DNA of 64,000 nt from Methylobacterium gnaphalii (GCF_007992215.1 NZ_BJZV01000013.1:62001-126000); one strand, 5' to 3'; counted from the stretch's first letter, positions 18,367-28,452 are shown. A program made the numbers and translations. The notes: generated by a model from the sequence alone, not told the origin.

Positions 18367-18900
18367 GGAGGGGTCCTCGTTGGACCGGGACCGGGCCCGA
18401 TCGCCGCCGCACTCTCGAGAACCTCGGCAACTTGCGTGCCACAGCGTCGAACCGGACGAGTTGGCTGGCCCATTTCGGTATCTGGACTTCACGGCGCATC
18501 ACTCTGCCGCTGGCAGAGGGCGATGGCTGTGCATTGCTGTGTTGGTGAAGGCCTTCGTGGCTCAGAGGCCCGGCTGTCCCTGTCGCGCGGCATCTTGCCC
18601 ATGGCCAAGCTGGCTAAGACCGAACGTTGCCCGCAATTTACGCAAGCGCTACAGTGCCTATTGTTTAATCATCTGGTATGCCAAATACGATATGCCTGAG
18701 TTGCGGCACGAGCTTCGAAGGGATAATGCTACATTTCTGGCCCTTGGTGCCCTTTGGATGTGCAGACCCGCTCTGCGGTCCGACCGCTCGTTGAGGCGTT
18801 GCCATCGCTGCTACGCCTGGTCGGTCTCGTGACGGAGCCATGGTCTCGCTTGCATGGCTTGGGTCCGCCCGTTCTCAGCATGCGTTGAGGTAGCTGCCCC
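18367..18900. other. 534-bp intergenic region with an AT-richer patch and a CxxC mini-ORF
   Basis: Most of this gap shows no coding character. Around 18620-18770 the DNA becomes visibly AT-richer. A 38-codon ATG frame (18678-18794) begins 'MPNTICLSCGTSFEG' and contains two further cysteines, resembling a short zinc-ribbon. It may be a remnant of a lost gene. Confidence 0.35.
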
Positions 18901-20043
18901 ATGGCCAACCCCAAGAATCCGACACCGGGTCCTGGTCAGATCTTCGGATTTCAAATCTTCAGGCCGATCCTTGCTGGCGCAACGCTGCGGGAACGCCTCG
19001 TCGCCTGTCTCGGCGCGTTGATCGGCATTGCGCTGACCGGATTGATCTGCGGTTGGTTCTTCGGCGACGGGCCACATATCCCACTGATCGTTGCACCGAT
19101 GGGTGCTTCGGCCGTGCTCCTGTTCGCGGTCCCAGCGAGTCCTCTCGCTCAACCGTGGTCGATCATCGGCGGGAACACGATCTCGGCCTTCATGGGCGTG
19201 GTCGCTGCCCGGTTCGTGCCGGATCCGATCATGGCGATCGGTGTCGGCGTGTCCCTTGCCATCGCAGCCATGTCGCTCACCCGCTCGCTTCACCCGCCTG
19301 GCGGCGCAGCCGCACTGACGGCGCTGATTGGCGGTCATGCGGTGACGTCGGCCGGGTTCTGGTTTCCCCTGTTTCCCGTCTGCATCAACTCGTTGATCCT
19401 GGTCGCGCTCGGGATCGGCTTTCACAAGATTTCGGGCCGAAACTATCCGCATGTCGCGGTCAAGCCGCCGGTCAACACGCACGGAACGGCCGACATTCCC
19501 CCCGACCTGCGCGTCGGCTTCCGGGCGGAGGATGTCGATGCCGCGCTGACGGCGATGAACGAGACCCTCGACATCGACCGCAGCGACCTCGATCGCCTGC
19601 TTCGGCAGGTCGAGCTCCAGGCGCTCGTCCACACGCATCGCGAACTTCTCTGCGAAGACGTGATGTCTCGCGATGTCATCACGATTGCGGAGAATGGGAC
19701 TATCGAGGAGGCGACAGCACTCCTGCTCGACCACAACATCAGGACCCTGCCCGTCGTCGACAGGGCCGGCCGCATCCTGGGGACGGTCGGGCTTCGCGAA
19801 CTCGCGAACAAGAGCGCGGCGCGGGTCGCCGACGTGGTCGTCGAGGCCAAGACCGCGGCGAAGGATGATCCGGCAGTCGGTCTCGTTCAGTCGCTGACGG
19901 ATGGTCGGACCCACGCGATCATCATCGTCTCGGCCGATCGGAAGATCTTGGGCGTCATCACCCAGACGGACCTGCTCGCGACGCTCGCCCGGCAATCCAC
20001 CTTGCGGGCATTCGAGGGCAAGTCGCAGACTGCGGCCGCCTGA
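18901..20043 (+). CDS. HPP family integral membrane protein with C-terminal CBS domain pair
   Basis: The 380-residue protein has an N-terminal HPP domain (about 20-180) of four hydrophobic segments carrying the defining 'SLHPPGGAAALTALIGG' motif. Two CBS domains (about 245-370) follow: 'EDVMSRDVITIAENGTIEEA', 'TLPVVDRAGRILGTVGLREL', 'HAIIIVSADRKILGVITQTD'. Bacterial HPP proteins have been linked to nitrite or small-anion transport in plastid and cyanobacterial relatives. The CBS pair would bind adenine nucleotides and gate the membrane domain. A good GAGG box lies upstream of the ATG. The gene is monocistronic, so context does not identify its substrate. Confidence 0.88.
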   Translation: MANPKNPTPGPGQIFGFQIFRPILAGATLRERLVACLGALIGIALTGLICGWFFGDGPHIPLIVAPMGASAVLLFAVPASPLAQPWSIIGGNTISAFMGVVAARFVPDPIMAIGVGVSLAIAAMSLTRSLHPPGGAAALTALIGGHAVTSAGFWFPLFPVCINSLILVALGIGFHKISGRNYPHVAVKPPVNTHGTADIPPDLRVGFRAEDVDAALTAMNETLDIDRSDLDRLLRQVELQALVHTHRELLCEDVMSRDVITIAENGTIEEATALLLDHNIRTLPVVDRAGRILGTVGLRELANKSAARVADVVVEAKTAAKDDPAVGLVQSLTDGRTHAIIIVSADRKILGVITQTDLLATLARQSTLRAFEGKSQTAAA

Positions 20044-20356
20044 TCACGCAGGGTCTCGACCGAACCGGCCGAGGGAGCGGCAAAATCGTATGGACGGTGT
20101 GGGATAGGCTTTGAGCAAAGCGGCGTTCGCGCGCTGCCTTCTCCAACAAGACGATGCAGCTCTGGTCCGGGCGGCGCACTTCGCCTTCTCGATCTCGACG
20201 CTGATCGCTTCCATCTCTTCGAACGCGGATCCGAGACCCTGAAAGGGCGCATCGCGGGGTCGACCGAACGAAAAAGCCGGACCCGCTAGGAGCCCGGCTC
20301 GATCGATCCTCTTGCGAGGAGAGGGCGCGCCAACCCGTAGCGCGCGCGTTCCGAGA
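20044..20356. other. Intergenic region between convergent genes
   Basis: I see no gene in these 313 bases. Its only clear structure is the minus-strand terminator at 20271-20299. Confidence 0.45.
20271..20299 (-). terminator. Rho-independent terminator of the DUF6481 gene
   Basis: Minus-strand reading gives AGCCGG (20299-20294), a GC-rich interior, CCGGCT (20280-20275), then a T-run (complement of AAAAA at 20271-20275). The stem is short but well placed 57 bases after the gene end. Confidence 0.55.
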
Positions 20357-20737
20357 TCAGCGCTTGATCTTCACACGGGCCTTGCGCGCGGCGTAGCGCG
20401 CATCGCGGGCGGCCTTGCGCTCTTCGGCTTCCTGGGCCTTACGGGCGGCGAGCGCGGCGGCTTCTGCCTCCTCCCGCTCGATCTGGGCCTTGAGCTCGGC
20501 CTCCTCACGGAGCCGCTTCTCCTCGGCAGCCTTGCGTTCTGCCTCGATGCGAGCACGCTCGCGCTCGCGGATCCGGTCCTCACGGGCCTTGGCAATCTCG
20601 GCTCGCGCTCTGGCCTTGGCGACCATTTCAGGATCGTCGAGGGACGGCCGGGCCTTGAACTTCTGCAGCAGGGCCGCCTTGGCATTCAAGGAATTCTGGC
20701 GGCGGTCGTCGAAATTACGATAGTCGAATGCGCCCAT
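20357..20737 (-). CDS. DUF6481 family protein, highly charged coiled coil
   Basis: The 126-residue product starts 'MGAFDYRNFDDRRQNSLN' and continues with a conserved short N-terminus ('AKAALLQKFKARPSLDDPEM'), then a long Glu/Arg/Ala/Lys-rich helix rich in ERE, EAE and RKA runs to 'YAARKARVKIKR'. This layout is widespread in Rhizobiales and is annotated only as DUF6481. The helix would form a coiled coil or bind nucleic acid or membrane through its basic tail. It stands next to the cold-shock gene on the same strand (220 bases between) but has its own probable transcription unit. Confidence 0.82.
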   Translation of the reverse strand: MGAFDYRNFDDRRQNSLNAKAALLQKFKARPSLDDPEMVAKARARAEIAKAREDRIRERERARIEAERKAAEEKRLREEAELKAQIEREEAEAAALAARKAQEAEERKAARDARYAARKARVKIKR

Positions 20738-20956
20738 CTGACCTTTCTCGTGTAGGAGACTGAAGCCCCGCCGGGCTGTGAGCAGTTCCACGGCGGGAGG
20801 GACCGGATCAGTTCCGGGTAAGGCAACGGCGCAGCCGATGCACGTTTGCGCCGCAACAATCAACGGAAGACACGCGCTCTACGCACCCTTCCGCGAAGAT
20901 TTTCTACCAACGTTGCGCGAAATCTTCGGAAACGCTTGACGCGGACGGCTGGATGA

Positions 20957-21166
20957 TCAGCCGGCCTGCAGGTTGACGGCGGCAGCCTTGCCGCTGCGCT
21001 TGTCGTTCTCGACCTCGAAGCTCACTTTCTGGCCCTCGGCGAGACCACGAAGCCCGGCCGCCTGCACCGCGGAGACGTGAACGAACACGTCCTTCCCGCC
21101 CGTGTCGGGCTGGATGAAGCCGTAACCCTTGATCTCATCGAACCATTTCACGGTACCGGTCTGCAT
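20957..21166 (-). CDS. cspA: Cold-shock protein (CspA family)
   Basis: This single-stranded RNA/DNA-binding chaperone of the cytoplasm is 69 residues long, the size of a single cold-shock domain. RNP1 'KGYGFIQPD' and RNP2 'VFVHVSAV' are both present, with the '[15 protein letters not shown]' opening. The ending '[10 protein letters not shown]' is typical for alphaproteobacteria. It is divergent from tamA across a 460-bp gap, so the mRNA may have a long leader, as many csp transcripts do. Several paralogues normally occur in one genome, so cold induction is not proven. Confidence 0.95.
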   Translation of the reverse strand: MQTGTVKWFDEIKGYGFIQPDTGGKDVFVHVSAVQAAGLRGLAEGQKVSFEVENDKRSGKAAAVNLQAG

Positions 21167-21626
21167 TCCGTCATCTCCGTTTGGCCGACCCTTTCCGCAA
21201 ATGCGTCGGGCCTCGGACGTGCCTGATGCATCCGGTGATCGAACGTTTTCGTCCGGCCGCTGGTGCCCGTTCCACGAACAAAGCATTGGCTGAGCGGCAG
21301 GCGGGTCGTGCAGTGGCCTCTGAGGTAGGTCTGGCTCGGTGGGGCGACAAGAGTCTGCAACCTGGTCGAACGTCGAACGCACCTCGCCGTCCGGGGGAAA
21401 ACGGGGGCAGGAACCTGCAGAGGTTGCCCGGCGCCCCGCCATGCGGCTAGGCTTGGCCTCAACGAAAGCCGCAGCACAGCGTCCCGCCGAAGCCTCTCGC
21501 AGGCCGGCGCGACGCCCCGAGCGGCAGGCCCGTCGAGGGGTCATGACATGGTAGACGGGTCGTTGGACCTTCGCGGTCAAAATTTCCGTGCGCTGTCGCA
21601 CCTGACTGGATGACCTGCGCGATCCG
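21167..21626. other. Divergent intergenic region between cspA and tamA
   Basis: These 460 bases hold the divergent promoters. A TTGACC box on the minus strand near 21575-21580 could be a -35 element for cspA, which would give a leader of some 370 nt; no good -10 follows at the right distance. I found no supported gene. Confidence 0.35.
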
Positions 21627-23636
21627 GTGTTTGTCCTGACCCCGCCGCGGGCCCCCATCTCGGCAATCCGTCGTCTCGCATGCCAGCCCCTCTGGGCGCT
21701 GGCGATGGCGTGCACAGCCGCCCTGGCCGTGCCGCAGCCGGCGTGCGCCTTCGATCTCTTCGGCTTGTTCGGGTCCGAGGAAGAGCCGCCTGCGCCGAGC
21801 GCCGCGGCCTTGCCCTATACGGTGCGGATCACCGGCGTCGACGACAACGATGTGGTCCAGGCGCTCCAGGACACCTCGACCCTCTACCGCCTGCGCCAGG
21901 AGCCGCCGCCTGACGGCGAGGGCCTGGTGCGTCGCGCCGAGGCCGATCAGCGCCGCCTCACGGAGGTCCTGTCCGGATACGGCTACTATCAGGGCACGGT
22001 GGCGATCCGCGTCGACGACGTGATCGTGACCGGCGAGGCGTCGCTTGCGGCGGCAGCCCGCGCGGCCGAGGGCTCGCGCAGCCGCGCCCTGGTCCCCGTG
22101 AAGATCGCCGTCGATCTCGGGCCGGCCTACACGGTCCGCTCGGTCACCGTGCGCGACCGCGCGGGGCGCAGCTTCCCGCGCGACGTCCTGCCGGAGAAGA
22201 TCACGCGCACCGACGACGATGCGCCGGCCCGCTCGGCGACGGTCCTCGCCCGCGAGGCCCGGATCATCGACCGCTTCAGGGCGCTGGGCCATCCCTTCGC
22301 CAAGGTGGTCTCGCGCGATCCGGTGGTGGACGATGCCGCCCATGTCATGGATGTGGGCTTCACCGTCGATCCCGGTCCGAGGGCGGGGATCGGCGAGGTC
22401 GCGGTCAGCGGCGGCGAAGGCATAGACCCGGCGGTCGTGCGCTCCTTCATCTATTCGGAGCCCGGCGACCCGTACTCGCCCAAGGCGATTTCCGAGATCC
22501 GCCGAACGGTCGCGAAGGTCGAGGGCGTCGGCTCGATCCGGGTGCGCGAGGGTGACGCTCTCGACGCCAACGGCAACCTCCCGGTCTTCGTCGAGATCGG
22601 CGAGCGCGAGCGCAACCTGCTCGGCGTCTCCGCCCGCTACTCCACGGTCGATGGCCCCGGCGTGCGCGCCTACTACGCCAATCGCAACCTGTTCGGCGGC
22701 GGCGAGACCCTGCGGATCGATGCCGACCTCTACTATCTGGGTCTCGGCTACGACCCGTTCGCGCAGCAGCGCAAATTCGCGGGCATCGACACGACCGGCC
22801 TCGGCGGGCGGCTTTCGGCGACCTTCGTGAAGCCGGCGCTGGAGGGCACTCGCAACGACCTGCTCGCCAACGTCTTCGTCACCCGCGAGGTGCAGCAGAG
22901 CTACCTCGTCGACGCCGCCGGCGCCTCCGTCGGGCTGCGGCACCGCTTCTCCGACAGCTTCTCGGCCCAGATCGGCCTCGACGGCCAGGTCGGGCGCTCG
23001 AAAGACGCGCTCGGCACCGTCGATTACCGCCTGATCGGCGTGCCGGTCTCGGTGAACTACGATTCGACGGACAGCCTGCTCGACCCGACCAAGGGCGTGC
23101 GCCTGTCGGCCTCGGCAACGCCCTATCCGAGCTTCCTCGGCTCCGACCCGGGCATCTTCGTCGCGAAGGCGCAGGGCTCGACCTATTACGCGCTCGACGA
23201 GGACGCGAATTACGTCATCGCCGGCCGCATCGGCTTCGGCTCGGTCTCGGGTGCCTCGCTCGCCGAGATTCCGGACAATTTCCGCTTCTTCGGCGGCGGC
23301 GGCGGTTCGGTCCGCGGCTTCGCCTACCGCACGCTCGGCCCGCGGGGCCCCTTCGGCCTGCCGATCGGCGGCCGCAGCCTGCTGGAGGGCTCGATCGAGG
23401 CGCGGATCAAGGTCACCGACACGATCGGCATCGTGCCGTTCTTCGACGCCGGGACGGCCTTCGCCTCGACGCTGCCCGATTTCGATGAGCGTATCCGCAA
23501 GGCGGTCGGCCTGGGCCTGCGCTACTACACGGGCATCGGCCCGATCCGTGTCGACGTCGCGTTCCCGCTCGACACGATCAAGGGGTACCACGAGCGCCCG
23601 GTCGCCCTGTACATCAGCCTAGGGCAAGCGTTTTGA
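21627..23636 (+). CDS. tamA: TamA-like outer-membrane translocation/assembly protein (BamA superfamily)
   Basis: With TamB this forms the TAM complex that inserts proteins into, or carries phospholipid to, the outer membrane. The 669-residue precursor starts with GTG. It has a signal peptide (cut near ACAFDLF), POTRA domains (about 65-340, including '[20 protein letters not shown]' and '[16 protein letters not shown]'-like segments), and a 16-strand Omp85 barrel (about 345-669). '[20 protein letters not shown]' is the conserved VRGF/Y lid motif and the terminus is 'YISLGQAF' with C-terminal Phe. The stop overlaps the tamB start (TGATG), confirming the operon. Confidence 0.93.
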   Translation: MFVLTPPRAPISAIRRLACQPLWALAMACTAALAVPQPACAFDLFGLFGSEEEPPAPSAAALPYTVRITGVDDNDVVQALQDTSTLYRLRQEPPPDGEGLVRRAEADQRRLTEVLSGYGYYQGTVAIRVDDVIVTGEASLAAAARAAEGSRSRALVPVKIAVDLGPAYTVRSVTVRDRAGRSFPRDVLPEKITRTDDDAPARSATVLAREARIIDRFRALGHPFAKVVSRDPVVDDAAHVMDVGFTVDPGPRAGIGEVAVSGGEGIDPAVVRSFIYSEPGDPYSPKAISEIRRTVAKVEGVGSIRVREGDALDANGNLPVFVEIGERERNLLGVSARYSTVDGPGVRAYYANRNLFGGGETLRIDADLYYLGLGYDPFAQQRKFAGIDTTGLGGRLSATFVKPALEGTRNDLLANVFVTREVQQSYLVDAAGASVGLRHRFSDSFSAQIGLDGQVGRSKDALGTVDYRLIGVPVSVNYDSTDSLLDPTKGVRLSASATPYPSFLGSDPGIFVAKAQGSTYYALDEDANYVIAGRIGFGSVSGASLAEIPDNFRFFGGGGGSVRGFAYRTLGPRGPFGLPIGGRSLLEGSIEARIKVTDTIGIVPFFDAGTAFASTLPDFDERIRKAVGLGLRYYTGIGPIRVDVAFPLDTIKGYHERPVALYISLGQAF

Positions 23637-26600
23637 TGGTGATTGCCGGAACGGCACGAAGCCGCGCGACCGCGGCGCTTCTCGTCCTGCTGCTCCTTGC
23701 GGTCGCGCTCCCGGTCGGCCTGTCCCGCGCTGCAGACGGCGAGAAGACGGTGCTCGGCGGACTGCTGTCGAAGACGCTGTCGACGCCCGCGTCCAAGGTC
23801 TCGATCGGCGGCGTCGACGGGGCGCTCTCCTCCGATTCTACCATCCGTGACGTCACGATCAGCGATCGCGACGGCGTCTGGCTGAAGCTCGACCGCGCCC
23901 GCCTCGTCTGGAGTCGCCTCGCCCTGCTGTCCGGGCGCCTTCAGGTCGACAGCCTGGAGATCGGCCGCCTCGAGATCCTGAGGAAGCCTCTGCCTGATCC
24001 CAACGCGGTGCCGGCCGAGGCGCCGGACGGCAAGCTGCTGCCGGACCTGCCCGTGAAGGTGGAGGTGAAGGGCTTCAAGCTGCAGGAGCTCGTGCTCGGC
24101 GAGCCGATCGCAGGTCAGCCGGCGCGCCTGGCCGCGGACGGCACGATCAAGCTCGGCAACCCGTCCGAGGGTCTCGACCTCAACGTCGATGCGCGCCGTC
24201 TCGATGCCACCGGCCGCTTCATCGCAAGGCTGCTCTTCGTGCCGAAGGGCGAGACGCTGGAACTGAAGACCAGCCTCGTCGAGGAGGCGCACGGCCTGCT
24301 CTCGAAGGCCGGCGGCCTGCCCGGCGAGCCGCCGATCAACCTGAACCTCGAAGGCCGCGGCACCCTAGATGCCTGGAACGCGCGGCTCGATTTCGATGCC
24401 GGCCCGGAGATCGGCGCCAAGGGCACCGCCCGCATCTCGCGCATCGGCAAGGAGAGGCGGATGAGCCTCGACCTCGCCTCGCGGATCGAGGGGCTCGTGC
24501 CGGGCCCGGCGGCGGCAGTCTTCTCGGGCACCACGAAGCTCGAAGGCAGCCTCGGCTTTGCCGATAGCGGCGCCTTTCGCATCGACAGGCTGGAGTTGAC
24601 CTCGCGCACGGCCCGGCTGGCCGCCACCGGCGGCATCACCGCCGACCGCGTCGCCGATATGACGATCCAGGCCCGTGCCGTGCCCACCGAGGGCGGCGTC
24701 ACCAAGGCGGCCGAGACCGAGTTGCAGACCCTCGTCTTCGACGGCAGCCTGAAAGGCCCCCTCGCCTCCCCGGTGGTGAAGGGCGCACTCAATGCCGCCG
24801 GGCTGCGCACCAAGGAATCGTCCCTCGACCGGATCGAGGCAAGGATCGCCGCGGAGCCGATCGGCACCGACCCGAAGGCGACCCGCTTCGCCCTGACGGC
24901 GGATGCCAAGGTTGACGGCTTGCGCCTCGCTGATCCGGCCCTGCGCCGGGCCATCGGCTCGCGCGCCGTGCTGACGCTACGCGCGGCCTCGACGGCCGAC
25001 GGCAATCTCGACGTCTCGACACTGACCCTCGACGCCGATACGGCCCGGCTGACCTATGCCGGCCGCATCGGCCAGAATACGCTGACCGGAAACGCGGAAG
25101 CGGCGCTCGCCGATCTCGGCGCCTTTTCCGGTTTGGCCGGCCGCACGCTGGCCGGACGCCTCGACGCCAAGGCGGCTCTGAGCGGAGACCCGGCCCGCAA
25201 GTCGGTCGCGGCCGATCTCGACCTGCGCGGCCAGGGCCTCGTGCTCGGCATCGATGCAGCCGACCACCTGCTCGGCCGCGAGCCGACGCTGACGGGCCGG
25301 GTCTCGCAGGCCTTCGACGGCTACGGCTTCGACCGATTGAAGCTCACCGGTGCGACGATCGCCGCAACCTTGCAGGGTCAGGCGACGCAATCCCAGGCCG
25401 ACGTCACTGGCCGCGTCGACCTGACAGACCTCGCCGCCCTCGACGAGCGGCTGAAGGGCCGTGCAGGTCTCGACGCCCATCTCACCGGCTCGCTCCTCTC
25501 GCCGTCCCTGACGGCGAGCATCGCCGTGCCCGAGGCTTCGGCGAATGCGAAGCCGATCCGTAACATGCGCATCGACGCGGCCCTTGCCGACATGACCGGC
25601 GCGCTCACTGGCACCGTACGCCTCGGCGGCAGCGTCGCGGAGAAGCCGCTGACGGGCGAGGCGCGGATTGCGCGGCCCTCGCCGAGAGAATTCTCGCTCG
25701 ACCAGCTCGCTTTCGCCCTCGGCTCGGTCGCGGTCGACGGCCGGGCGGCGGTGAACATCGACACGCTGCTGAGCGAGGGCAGGGTCGCGCTGCGCGCCGG
25801 CAATCTCGACGATCTCTCGCCCCTGGCGCTCGCGCCGATGGGCGGCAGTCTCGATGCGGCGATCACGCTTTCCCGCGATGGCGGCCGCCAGGATGCCGCC
25901 ATCCGCGCCACCGGCGCCTCGCTGCGCTACGATCGCTACGGCCTTGCCCGGCTCGACGCCGACCTGACGGCGCGCGATGTGCGGGCCCATCCCTCCCTCG
26001 ACGGACGCCTCAATGCCGACCGGCTCGTCGCTGCGGGCCAGACCGTCGACACCGTGCGGCTCGCAGCCACCGGCACGCCGGCGGCGAGCGACGTCACCCT
26101 CACCGCCCAGGCGCGCGGCTTCGCCCTCGACGGCGCCGCTCGGCTGGTTCCTGGCGACGCGACGCGGATCGAGCTGCAGCGCTTCTCGGCCATCCGCGGC
26201 GGCGACAAGGTCGCGCTCGCCGGGCCCGCCAGTGTCACGATCGAGGACGGTGCGGCCGTGATCGACGGACTGAGCATCGCGGCCGGTTCGGGCCGGGTCA
26301 GCGTTCAGGGCCGCGCCGGCAAGACGCTCGACCTCAAGGTCGGCATCCGCGCGCTGCCGCTGGCCATGGCCCGCATCGCCTCGCCGAGCCTGGCGCTGTC
26401 GGGCACGGTGGAGGGCGATGCCGACATTCGCGGCTCGGCCGAGCGGCCAGAGGGCCATTACGCGCTCGCCATCTCACGCCTCGTCGCGCCGGAGACCCGC
26501 AAGGCCGGCCTGCCGCCGATCGACGCCAGGGCGAGCGGCACGCTGAGCGAAGGCGCGGCCAGCATCGACGGCCGGGTCTCGGCCGGGCGCGGCGCAGAGG

Positions 26601-27973
26601 TCACCGTGAACGGCTCCATTCCCATCGAGCCTGGCGGCGCGCTGGCGCTGAAGGCGCGCGGCAGCCTCGATGCGGCCATGGCGAATTCCCTCCTGAGCAC
26701 CGGCGGCCAGCGCGTCGGCGGTCGCGTCGCCCTCGATGCCGGCGTTACCGGCACCATCGCTGCGCCCCGCGTCGAAGGCTCGGCCACGCTGACCGGCGGC
26801 AGCGTCACCGATCCGCTGAACGGCATCCGCCTCACCGACATCCAGGGCCGCGTCACCGGCCAGGGCGACACCATCGTGATCGAACGCCTCACCGCGGCGA
26901 CCCGCAACGGCGGCCGCCTCTCGGTCGATGGCCGCGTCGCACTGCAGCCAGCCTCCGGTTTTCCCGGTTCGATGCGTATCAGCGCCGACAAGGCCGAGCT
27001 GGTCTCGAGCCCGCTGATGACGGCGGTGACGAACCTCAACCTTGCGCTCAGCGGCCCCCTCGCCCGTACGCCCAAGGTCTCCGGCCGTGTGGACGTCGTC
27101 TCCATCGACGTTTCGGTGCCCGATCGCCTGCCCGCGACGGTGCAGCCGCTGCCCGGCATCCGCCACGTCAACACGACGCCGGAGGTGCGCGCCCGTCTCG
27201 CCAAGCGGGCCGACCGCAAGGCGCAGATCGCCGCTGCCGGCCGCAAGGGCAAACCCGCCGCGCCCTTCGATGCCGCCCTCGATCTCGTGATCAGCGCGCC
27301 CAATCGGATCTTCGTGCGCGGGCGCGGCATCGATGCCGAGCTTGGCGGTGAGTTGCGCGTCAGCGGCTCGTCCCGCGATCCGCGCGCCAACGGTGATTTC
27401 GAGATGCGGCGTGGCAAGATCAGTATTGTCGGCCAGCGCCTCGACTTCACGCGCGGCCGCCTGAATTTTTCCGGCGATGTCACCGCCCCCGAACTCGATT
27501 TCATCGCCGAGACCAAAGCGTCGGACGTCACGGCTCGTGTCGCCGTCACCGGCCCCGCCAACCAGCCCGCCTTCGCGCTGTCGTCCGATCCCGCCCTGCC
27601 GCAGGATGAGGTGCTCTCGCGCATTCTGTTCAAGAAAGCGTCCGGCAGCCTGTCACCGTTCCAGGCGTTGCAACTCGCGCAGGCCGCCGCCCAGCTCTCG
27701 GGCGCAGCGGGCGGACCCGATGCCTTCGAGGCGGCCCGCAAGGGATTGGGGCTCGACAGCCTCGATGTCTCGACGGGTGCGAGCGGCGGCCCGGCCGTCG
27801 GTGCCTCGCGCTACATCGCCAAGGATCTCAGCGTCGGGGTAAAGGCCGGCGCCAAGCCGGCCGACACGGCCGCCACCGTCAATTACGATCTGACCCGACG
27901 GATCAAGGTCAATGGCGAGGCCGGCAGCGATGGGCGCACGTCGCTGGGTGTCGGCGCCGAGTGGGAGTGGTAG
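23636..27973 (+). CDS. tamB: TamB-like inner-membrane/periplasmic translocation module
   Basis: This is the large partner of TamA: one N-terminal transmembrane helix (about residues 10-31), then a long periplasm-spanning beta-groove built of AsmA-like repeats. The C-terminal TamB (DUF490) domain covers about 1080-1445 and includes 'NRIFVRGRGIDAELGGELRV', 'FEMRRGKISIVGQRLDFTRG' and 'ALPQDEVLSRILFKKASG'. It ends in 'GVGAEWEW', the aromatic terminus needed for contact with outer-membrane machinery. At 1445 residues it fits the family. Translation is coupled to tamA by ATG overlapping its stop. Confidence 0.93.
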   Translation: MVIAGTARSRATAALLVLLLLAVALPVGLSRAADGEKTVLGGLLSKTLSTPASKVSIGGVDGALSSDSTIRDVTISDRDGVWLKLDRARLVWSRLALLSGRLQVDSLEIGRLEILRKPLPDPNAVPAEAPDGKLLPDLPVKVEVKGFKLQELVLGEPIAGQPARLAADGTIKLGNPSEGLDLNVDARRLDATGRFIARLLFVPKGETLELKTSLVEEAHGLLSKAGGLPGEPPINLNLEGRGTLDAWNARLDFDAGPEIGAKGTARISRIGKERRMSLDLASRIEGLVPGPAAAVFSGTTKLEGSLGFADSGAFRIDRLELTSRTARLAATGGITADRVADMTIQARAVPTEGGVTKAAETELQTLVFDGSLKGPLASPVVKGALNAAGLRTKESSLDRIEARIAAEPIGTDPKATRFALTADAKVDGLRLADPALRRAIGSRAVLTLRAASTADGNLDVSTLTLDADTARLTYAGRIGQNTLTGNAEAALADLGAFSGLAGRTLAGRLDAKAALSGDPARKSVAADLDLRGQGLVLGIDAADHLLGREPTLTGRVSQAFDGYGFDRLKLTGATIAATLQGQATQSQADVTGRVDLTDLAALDERLKGRAGLDAHLTGSLLSPSLTASIAVPEASANAKPIRNMRIDAALADMTGALTGTVRLGGSVAEKPLTGEARIARPSPREFSLDQLAFALGSVAVDGRAAVNIDTLLSEGRVALRAGNLDDLSPLALAPMGGSLDAAITLSRDGGRQDAAIRATGASLRYDRYGLARLDADLTARDVRAHPSLDGRLNADRLVAAGQTVDTVRLAATGTPAASDVTLTAQARGFALDGAARLVPGDATRIELQRFSAIRGGDKVALAGPASVTIEDGAAVIDGLSIAAGSGRVSVQGRAGKTLDLKVGIRALPLAMARIASPSLALSGTVEGDADIRGSAERPEGHYALAISRLVAPETRKAGLPPIDARASGTLSEGAASIDGRVSAGRGAEVTVNGSIPIEPGGALALKARGSLDAAMANSLLSTGGQRVGGRVALDAGVTGTIAAPRVEGSATLTGGSVTDPLNGIRLTDIQGRVTGQGDTIVIERLTAATRNGGRLSVDGRVALQPASGFPGSMRISADKAELVSSPLMTAVTNLNLALSGPLARTPKVSGRVDVVSIDVSVPDRLPATVQPLPGIRHVNTTPEVRARLAKRADRKAQIAAAGRKGKPAAPFDAALDLVISAPNRIFVRGRGIDAELGGELRVSGSSRDPRANGDFEMRRGKISIVGQRLDFTRGRLNFSGDVTAPELDFIAETKASDVTARVAVTGPANQPAFALSSDPALPQDEVLSRILFKKASGSLSPFQALQLAQAAAQLSGAAGGPDAFEAARKGLGLDSLDVSTGASGGPAVGASRYIAKDLSVGVKAGAKPADTAATVNYDLTRRIKVNGEAGSDGRTSLGVGAEWEW

Positions 27974-28099
27974 CGGCCACGATTCAGGTCCGCACCCCAA
28001 GCCTCGATGTATCGATGCTCGACCGCATTGCAGTGTTCGGGAGATCGAGCGGCAAGTGATCGCGATCGGGACGATGGCGTTTCCGGCAAGCCTGGCACG

Positions 28100-28124
28100 A
28101 AAAAGGGGCCGGTTTCCCGGCCCC
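28100..28124 (-). terminator. Strong rho-independent terminator
   Basis: Perfect 8-bp stem GGGGCCGG (28105-28112) / CCGGCCCC (28117-28124), 4-base loop, followed on the minus strand by five T residues (28104-28100). It terminates the small secreted-protein gene ending at 28150 and sits between convergent genes. Confidence 0.8.
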
Positions 28125-28149
28125 CTCGGCAGCAGAGCTGCCCTCGAAC

Positions 28150-28389
28150 TCAGTAGTCGTAGTCGCGGCGGTAGCCACGCTCACGATCGCGGAAACGCTG
28201 CTGACGGTAGTAGCTGTCCTCGCGGTCGCGGCGTGCGTACTCCCGGTCGCGCTCCCGCTGGCTGCGACTGCGCAGGTCCACACCGGGTCCATCGGGACCA
28301 ATTGTGATACGCTGGGCGGAAGCCGGAACGCTGGCACCCATGGTTGCCGCGAGAACGGCGCCGGCTAGAACGATTTTCATGGTCTTCAC
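28150..28389 (-). CDS. Small secreted Arg/Asp/Glu-rich protein
   Basis: The 79-residue precursor begins at GTG 28389, chosen because GGAGG lies 7 nt upstream. An ATG at 28380 would give 76 residues. A clear signal peptide (cut near PASAQ) is followed by 'RITIGPDGPGVDLRSR' and a tail made almost wholly of Arg, Asp, Glu and Tyr ('RDREDSYYRQQRFRDRERGY'). Such small exported, charged proteins are common in these bacteria and unassigned. A general-stress-type promoter (GGAAC-N16-TGTT, 28428-28452) sits about 40 bases upstream, which suggests stress induction. Confidence 0.75.
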   Translation of the reverse strand: MKTMKIVLAGAVLAATMGASVPASAQRITIGPDGPGVDLRSRSQRERDREYARRDREDSYYRQQRFRDRERGYRRDYDY

Positions 28390-28427
28390 GATAAGACCTC
28401 CTCTCTCATGCCGTAGGTTGCAGGGCC

Positions 28428-28452
28428 AACACATCGCAGGCGGCTTCGTTCC
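28428..28452 (-). promoter_or_regulatory. Candidate EcfG (general stress) promoter, one mismatch
   Basis: On the minus strand GGAAC (28452-28448), 16 bases, TGTT (28431-28428). The alphaproteobacterial EcfG consensus is GGAAC-N16/17-CGTT, and the first -10 base is the least conserved. Predicted start near 28421 leaves a 5' leader of about 30 nt. Confidence 0.45.

Noticed and set aside
21459..23591. Very long minus-strand open frame of 710 codons over tamA
   Set aside because: It is antisense to a well-supported Omp85 gene and made of low-complexity Arg/Asp/Ala/Gly, as expected from high-GC third-position shadows.
24977..26458. Long minus-strand frame inside tamB
   Set aside because: Antisense shadow with no family resemblance; tamB motifs fit on the plus strand.
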